Positions 40,920 to 43,304 of a DNA stretch of 43,304 nucleotides are shown one piece after another (position 1 is the stretch's first letter; every line of letters begins with the position of its first letter). The DNA is from a virus. A program made the position numbers and the translations under genes. The stretch lies in IMG/VR virus record IMGVR_UViG_3300044684_000228, positions 1 through 43,304 of that record. The stretch is one strand, 5' to 3'. Under the pieces are notes generated by a model. That model was not told where the DNA came from. It ran no database searches and worked only from the letters and a program-made list of their open reading frames with translations.

Positions 40920-40955
40920 GTTCTATATTTGTTCTCATTTTGGACATGGAGTCAA
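40920..40955 (-). promoter_or_regulatory. LexA-controlled promoter
   Basis: GTTC-TATATTT-GTTC (40920-40934) is the exact alphaproteobacterial LexA pattern. On the minus strand a TTGACT -35-like box lies at 40955-40950 and the LexA box covers the -10 region, so LexA would block initiation. Confidence 0.78.
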
Positions 40956-40991
40956 CGCGGCTTTGGCAGCATGTCGCCTGATGCTGACACT

Positions 40992-41037
40992 TTCAGGTTA
41001 ACCCCGGTTAACGTATACTGCCTTCCAGAACGGGGGA
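40992..41037 (+). promoter_or_regulatory. Promoter and ribosome site of the lipoprotein gene
   Basis: TATACT (41014-41019) is a good -10 box; the -35 is weak (TTCAGG at 40992-40997, 16 nt upstream). Around it lie two GTTAAC hexamers. GGGGGA (41032-41037) is the ribosome site. A prophage-expressed (lysogenic) gene is suggested. Confidence 0.5.
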
Positions 41038-41044
41038 TTTCCTT

Positions 41045-41587
41045 ATGAAACTGGCCTTTGCGTCTGCGGTTGCCTGCTTGATCGGTCTGGCCGCATGTTC
41101 CCAGCCCGCATCGCAGTCAGCTGCGGTCGAAAGCATCACTTCGAGCGCCAGTTCATTCAGGGTTGGCGACACCATGACGAACGGCGACCTGCAGCTGACG
41201 GTCACGAAGGTTGCGATCGCAAATTGGGTAGGCGAACGCTTCGCCCGTGAAAAGGCAGCCGACGGAGGCGAGCTTGTCGTCGTGGAGACAGCTATCAAAA
41301 ACGCCGGCCAAAAGCCGATTTCGGCTTTTGAGCTTCCGAAGGTGAAACTCGTCGATCCTACGGGAACGGAATATTCGGAAGACTATGGAAAAACGGCCGC
41401 GTTCCAGATGGCCCATCCTGAACTCGACCGTAAAATGGCGAGCGACCTTAATCCGGATATCACTGTCACGGATGTGGCTGTCTTCGAAGTTTCAAAGGCG
41501 AAATTCAGTTACGATTCCTGGTTTATAACCCCGGGTGGTGGCACGTTGATAGCTTTTAAGCCTTCCGATGGTTACACGGTCAAATAG
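41045..41587 (+). CDS. DUF4352-like lipoprotein (candidate lysogenic-conversion gene)
   Basis: A 180-aa lipoprotein with a signal peptide MKLAFASAVACLIGLAAC and lipobox LAAC (C18). The mature part is beta-rich in an immunoglobulin-like arrangement: RVGDTMTNGDLQLTVTKV (39-56), ELVVVETAIKNAGQKPISAF (75-94) and LVDPTGTEY, the DUF4352 pattern. It has its own promoter and lies outside the lytic operons. Such prophage lipoproteins often act at the cell surface, for example in superinfection exclusion; this is not shown here. Confidence 0.75.
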   Translation: MKLAFASAVACLIGLAACSQPASQSAAVESITSSASSFRVGDTMTNGDLQLTVTKVAIANWVGERFAREKAADGGELVVVETAIKNAGQKPISAFELPKVKLVDPTGTEYSEDYGKTAAFQMAHPELDRKMASDLNPDITVTDVAVFEVSKAKFSYDSWFITPGGGTLIAFKPSDGYTVK

Positions 41588-41589
41588 CG

Positions 41590-42192
41590 TTAGCCGACCT
41601 GGTACAGATGCTCTTCGCCCTTGCCGACGCGCACAACGCTGTGGGCCAAGGCGCCGGCCGGAAGATGTTTCAACAACTGCCCTTCATTGCCAGGCTGAAG
41701 GAACAGCCAGTCGGCCCATAGCTCCGGCCTCAGGATGACGATCTGCCGGTCATGATAGGGCGAGACGTCCGGGCCCGGCGATGTCGTCAGCATGGCGAAG
41801 GCGTTTTCTTCCGGCCAGTACCTGCCGGCGATCCCCATTATCGGCGCGCCCTGGAGGACGAAGCGGTGCTTGGTCTTTGGCGACTTTTCCCCAGTGAACT
41901 CGAAGAAGGCCGACGCCGGCACGATGCACCGCGGGCTGTCGGCAAAGTGCCGGCCCTCCGAGCGGAAATTGAACAGTGGCCCTTTGCCCGGTTGGGGCTT
42001 GCCGAAAGTGGCGCGCACGATCCGGGCGCCATTGCCTTCAGGGACGGCTACGGCGCCGCCCTGGCCGATACGGATGTCATCGGCGAACGGCATGGGGTCT
42101 TCGCCCTCGTAGGCCGGCAACCCGATGTCCAGCTGCTCCATGAGGGCTGTGTATTGCGAATAGGCGATATGCGACTCGTAGTCGTTGCACAT
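41590..42192 (-). CDS. SOS response-associated peptidase (SRAP/YedK family)
   Basis: A 200-aa SRAP protein. The start at 42192 puts Cys2 directly after Met, as the enzyme needs: Cys2 forms a thiazolidine with abasic sites and protects DNA. MCNDYES, the CIVPASAFFEF block (about 89-99, with the conserved Glu) and PYHDRQIVIL (about 147-156, with the conserved His) are all present. A perfect AGGAGG precedes the ATG and a LexA box lies 57-71 bp upstream, so SOS control fits the family. It could protect phage DNA from abasic damage or uracil excision. Confidence 0.9.
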   Translation of the reverse strand: MCNDYESHIAYSQYTALMEQLDIGLPAYEGEDPMPFADDIRIGQGGAVAVPEGNGARIVRATFGKPQPGKGPLFNFRSEGRHFADSPRCIVPASAFFEFTGEKSPKTKHRFVLQGAPIMGIAGRYWPEENAFAMLTTSPGPDVSPYHDRQIVILRPELWADWLFLQPGNEGQLLKHLPAGALAHSVVRVGKGEEHLYQVG

Positions 42193-42204
42193 GGGCGCCT
42201 CCTG

Positions 42205-42218
42205 TTCAGGGCCCTGAA
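42205..42218. promoter_or_regulatory. Palindrome TTCAGGGCCCTGAA upstream of the SRAP gene
   Basis: A perfect 14-bp palindrome in the SRAP leader. With its left flank it reads CCTGTTCAGGG, which also occurs on the minus strand of both late palindromes. The half-site order differs, so binding of Mor here is only a possibility. Confidence 0.4.
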
Positions 42219-42248
42219 GGTACTGCCTTGACTCTTGATCGGCAATTG

Positions 42249-42263
42249 GAACAAAGTGGGAAC
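42249..42263 (-). promoter_or_regulatory. LexA box between SRAP and the zinc-ribbon gene
   Basis: GAAC-AAAGTGG-GAAC, read on the minus strand as GTTC-CCACTTT-GTTC, is an exact GTTC-N7-GTTC box. It lies between divergent genes, 57 bp from the SRAP start and 17 bp from the plus-strand gene start, and may control both. Confidence 0.78.
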
Positions 42264-42280
42264 ATAATGGAGCGTGTCCC

Positions 42281-42775
42281 ATGTTGTTGCGTCCCGGTCT
42301 GTTGGTGGATCTCGAAGGCGATTGGCGCATTTACGAAGCCCAGCGCGTGCCGGGCCGAAAGGACGTCATCCGCGTTGGACAGCATCTCTATAATGACCGC
42401 TTCGAGCCGGTCAGTCCCGGTGCGCCGACGGTCGTCGACGCGATCGACGGCAACAGCGGCTGGAAGCAGCACAAGAAGGGCCGCGACGCCAAGCTTAAGC
42501 AGTGGGAAGACCGCATGGCCCGCGGCCGGGCCGAGGAAGCGCGGGCCAAGCTGCTGGCCAGCGCCGAGGGATGGAAGCACGACCGGCCGCTCAGCGCCTT
42601 TCCGCGTGAGGGGTTTCTCAAGATCACCTGCATCCGCTGCGGCCGGGTCCGCTTCGACCAGGTCGGCCGCGTTTGCGGCGAGGCGCGGCTCGGCAAGCTG
42701 ACCGTTGCGCAGCTGCAGGCCGTGGAGTACTGCTACGGCTGCCACGACGCGGTCAGGATCGACTGGGAAAACTGA
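42281..42775 (+). CDS. Zinc-ribbon protein of unknown function
   Basis: A 164-aa protein. The start at 42281 has GGAG eight bases upstream. The N-terminal half (LVDLEGDWRIYEAQRVPGRK) looks beta-rich; residues 65-100 are a basic helix; the C-terminus has CIRC (about 117-120) and CYGC (about 151-154), a split zinc ribbon. It is divergent from SRAP across a LexA box and is the last gene before the phage end. Not recognised; a role in DNA repair or damage response is possible from its place. Confidence 0.65.
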   Translation: MLLRPGLLVDLEGDWRIYEAQRVPGRKDVIRVGQHLYNDRFEPVSPGAPTVVDAIDGNSGWKQHKKGRDAKLKQWEDRMARGRAEEARAKLLASAEGWKHDRPLSAFPREGFLKITCIRCGRVRFDQVGRVCGEARLGKLTVAQLQAVEYCYGCHDAVRIDWEN

Positions 42776-42777
42776 AC

Positions 42778-42900
42778 CCGGTCAGTTCGCGCCGGTCAGT
42801 TAAGGCCCCTCGCGAGAGATTTTTCGCCGTTTTCCCGTGTTTTCAGCATCTTGTGAAACTGACCGGAAAATCCCAAACTGACCGCGCTTTCCGGTCAGTT
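42778..42900. repeat. Five copies of CCGGTCAGTT near the phage left end
   Basis: Copies at 42778-42787, 42792-42801, 42857-42866 (inverted), 42876-42884 (inverted, 9 of 10) and 42891-42900. Copies 3 and 5 form a perfect 10-bp inverted repeat. Spacing between the first two is 14 bp. They look like a cluster of protein-binding sites. Confidence 0.75.
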
Positions 42901-43130
42901 CGGCATGCTGTCGACCACCGTGACCGCCCGCTTTCGCGCCCTTTCGACGCCCCTCGACCCGCGCCTTAAACCCTATCTAAAAGGGCCTAAGCGACCGTTT
43001 AACGGCCTTCTAAGGGCCTATTGAGCGAGATCGGGCACAACGCCCGACTTTTCCAGCCAAGACCCCTTTCCGACGTCTAAAACGCCATTTACTCTAGACA
43101 CAGCTCATTTGCGGCCAGGATGCCGCAAAG
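42901..43130. other. Gene-free part of the phage left end
   Basis: No credible gene. It holds two near-copies of a TCTAA(AA)GGGCCTA motif (about 42978-43022), a plus-strand terminator (43031-43052) and further sequences resembling the transposase-site half TCTAAAA/ACTCTA (43076-43098) at distances from the end similar to Mu L2 and L3. Confidence 0.5.
43031..43052 (+). terminator. Intrinsic terminator before the phage end
   Basis: TCGGGC, loop ACAAC, GCCCGA, then CTTTT. A 6-bp GC-rich stem with a short T-tract on the plus strand; it would end transcription of the rightmost zinc-ribbon gene. Confidence 0.6.
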
Positions 43131-43154
43131 CGGGCGAAAACCCAACCATTTCAA

Positions 43155-43234
43155 AGGCCCGTCCCACGAAATCCCGGTTCGTCCCTCAAAATCCCACCCC
43201 ATCTGGGTACTCTAATCTCTTCTGTCCCATGACA
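43155..43234. repeat. Phage attL: terminal transposase sites
   Basis: Read inward on the minus strand: TGTCAT, GGGACA, AAG-N-GATTAGAGT. The first site (43209-43230) matches the left-end sites. Two further GTCCC cores (minus GGGACG) lie at 43180-43185 and 43160-43165. Unlike the other end there is no tandem 22-bp site, which agrees with the spaced L1-L2-L3 layout of Mu attL. Confidence 0.75.
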
Positions 43235-43304
43235 GCCGTGGCGCGCTGGCCGTGGCTGTTCGCCGTCAATATCCCGCTGGGCCTCGCGGTCCTGCTGTGC
43301 GGCG
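43235..43304 (+). pseudogene. Host gene fragment, DHA2-type MFS transporter
   Basis: The frame GCC GTG GCG CGC TGG encodes AVARWPWLFAVNIPLGLAVL, typical of the W-x-W-x-F-x-x-N-x-P-x-G motif around transmembrane helix 6 in drug-proton antiporters (DHA2 family). The reading is open to the window edge. The gene appears interrupted by the prophage, but its other part is not in the left flank. Confidence 0.7.

Larger units (their letters stand above)
78..43234. mobile_element. Complete Mu-like transposable prophage
   Basis: Both ends are inverted copies of one another: TGT-N3-GGGACA-N-AAG followed by a TTAGAGT block, at 78-103 and, on the other strand, 43209-43234. Between them lie a MuA-type DDE transposase, a MuB ATPase, Ner, an S24 repressor, GemA, Mor, and head, sheath, tube and baseplate genes in Mu order. 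The phage left (early) end is at the window's right. No 5-bp target duplication is visible: TCGGG precedes position 78 and GCCGT follows 43234. No core gene looks broken, so the element may be functional. Confidence 0.93.

Noticed and set aside
42776-43140. CRISPR-like reading of the CCGGTCAGTT repeats
   Set aside because: Repeats are 10 bp, in both orientations and unevenly spaced, with no spacers of regular size and no cas genes.
43224-43304. Plus-strand gene start ATGACAGCCGTG at the right end
   Set aside because: The ATG and ACA belong to the phage terminus; the host frame only happens to be in phase, so it is a junction artefact and not a true gene start.

Overview
The window is a nearly complete, gap-free Mu-like transposable prophage (about 43.16 kb, positions 78-43234) with 77 bp of host DNA on the left and 70 bp on the right. 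The ends are visible: the left end reads TGTAGCGGGACA and the inverted right end reads TGTCATGGGACA, followed on both sides by a TTAGAG block, as expected for MuA-type binding sites next to TG...CA termini. The host is probably a high-GC alphaproteobacterium: two exact GTTC-N7-GTTC boxes (the alphaproteobacterial LexA pattern) sit in front of right-end genes. I cannot name a genus.

The phage map runs from window right to window left, so most genes are on the minus strand. Right end, 40.6-43.2 kb (phage attL): an accessory block with a DUF4352-like lipoprotein, an SRAP peptidase, two small zinc-ribbon proteins, LexA boxes and a repeat-rich end. Control, 39.5-40.6 kb: an S24-type repressor on the plus strand, divergent from ner, with CACGAACGTG operators. 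Early region, 30.6-39.6 kb: ParB-like protein, a long coiled-coil protein, MuA transposase, MuB ATPase, DUF3164, an adenine methyltransferase, GemA and several small unknown genes. Middle: a Mor-family activator (29988-30353) and a two-gene cassette of lower GC.

Late region, 29.3 kb down to 0.3 kb: endolysin, holin, Rz/Rz1, TraR/DksA-like protein, gp26-like, small and large terminase, portal, then a 5-kb fibre cassette (collagen-like/SGNH protein and a partner), MuF fused to a nuclease-like domain, protease/scaffold, decoration protein, major capsid, a membrane-protein gene lying between two terminators, gp36, gpG, gp37, DUF2635, sheath, tube, frameshifted chaperone, tape measure, gp43-gp48 baseplate, tail fibre and a Dam methylase. 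Most genes overlap by 1-4 nt (ATGA, TGATG, GTGA or TTGA), so they are translationally coupled.

Two almost identical palindromes, CCTGAAC-AG-GTTCAGG, lie 24-25 nt upstream of TATNNT boxes in front of the lysis operon and the protease/capsid operon. They are the best candidates for Mor-dependent late promoters. The most unusual points are the LexA-controlled zinc-ribbon gene converging on the repressor (candidate SOS-induced antirepressor), the MuF-nuclease fusion, the fibre cassette inside the head genes, the terminator-flanked moron, and the absence of a target-site duplication.
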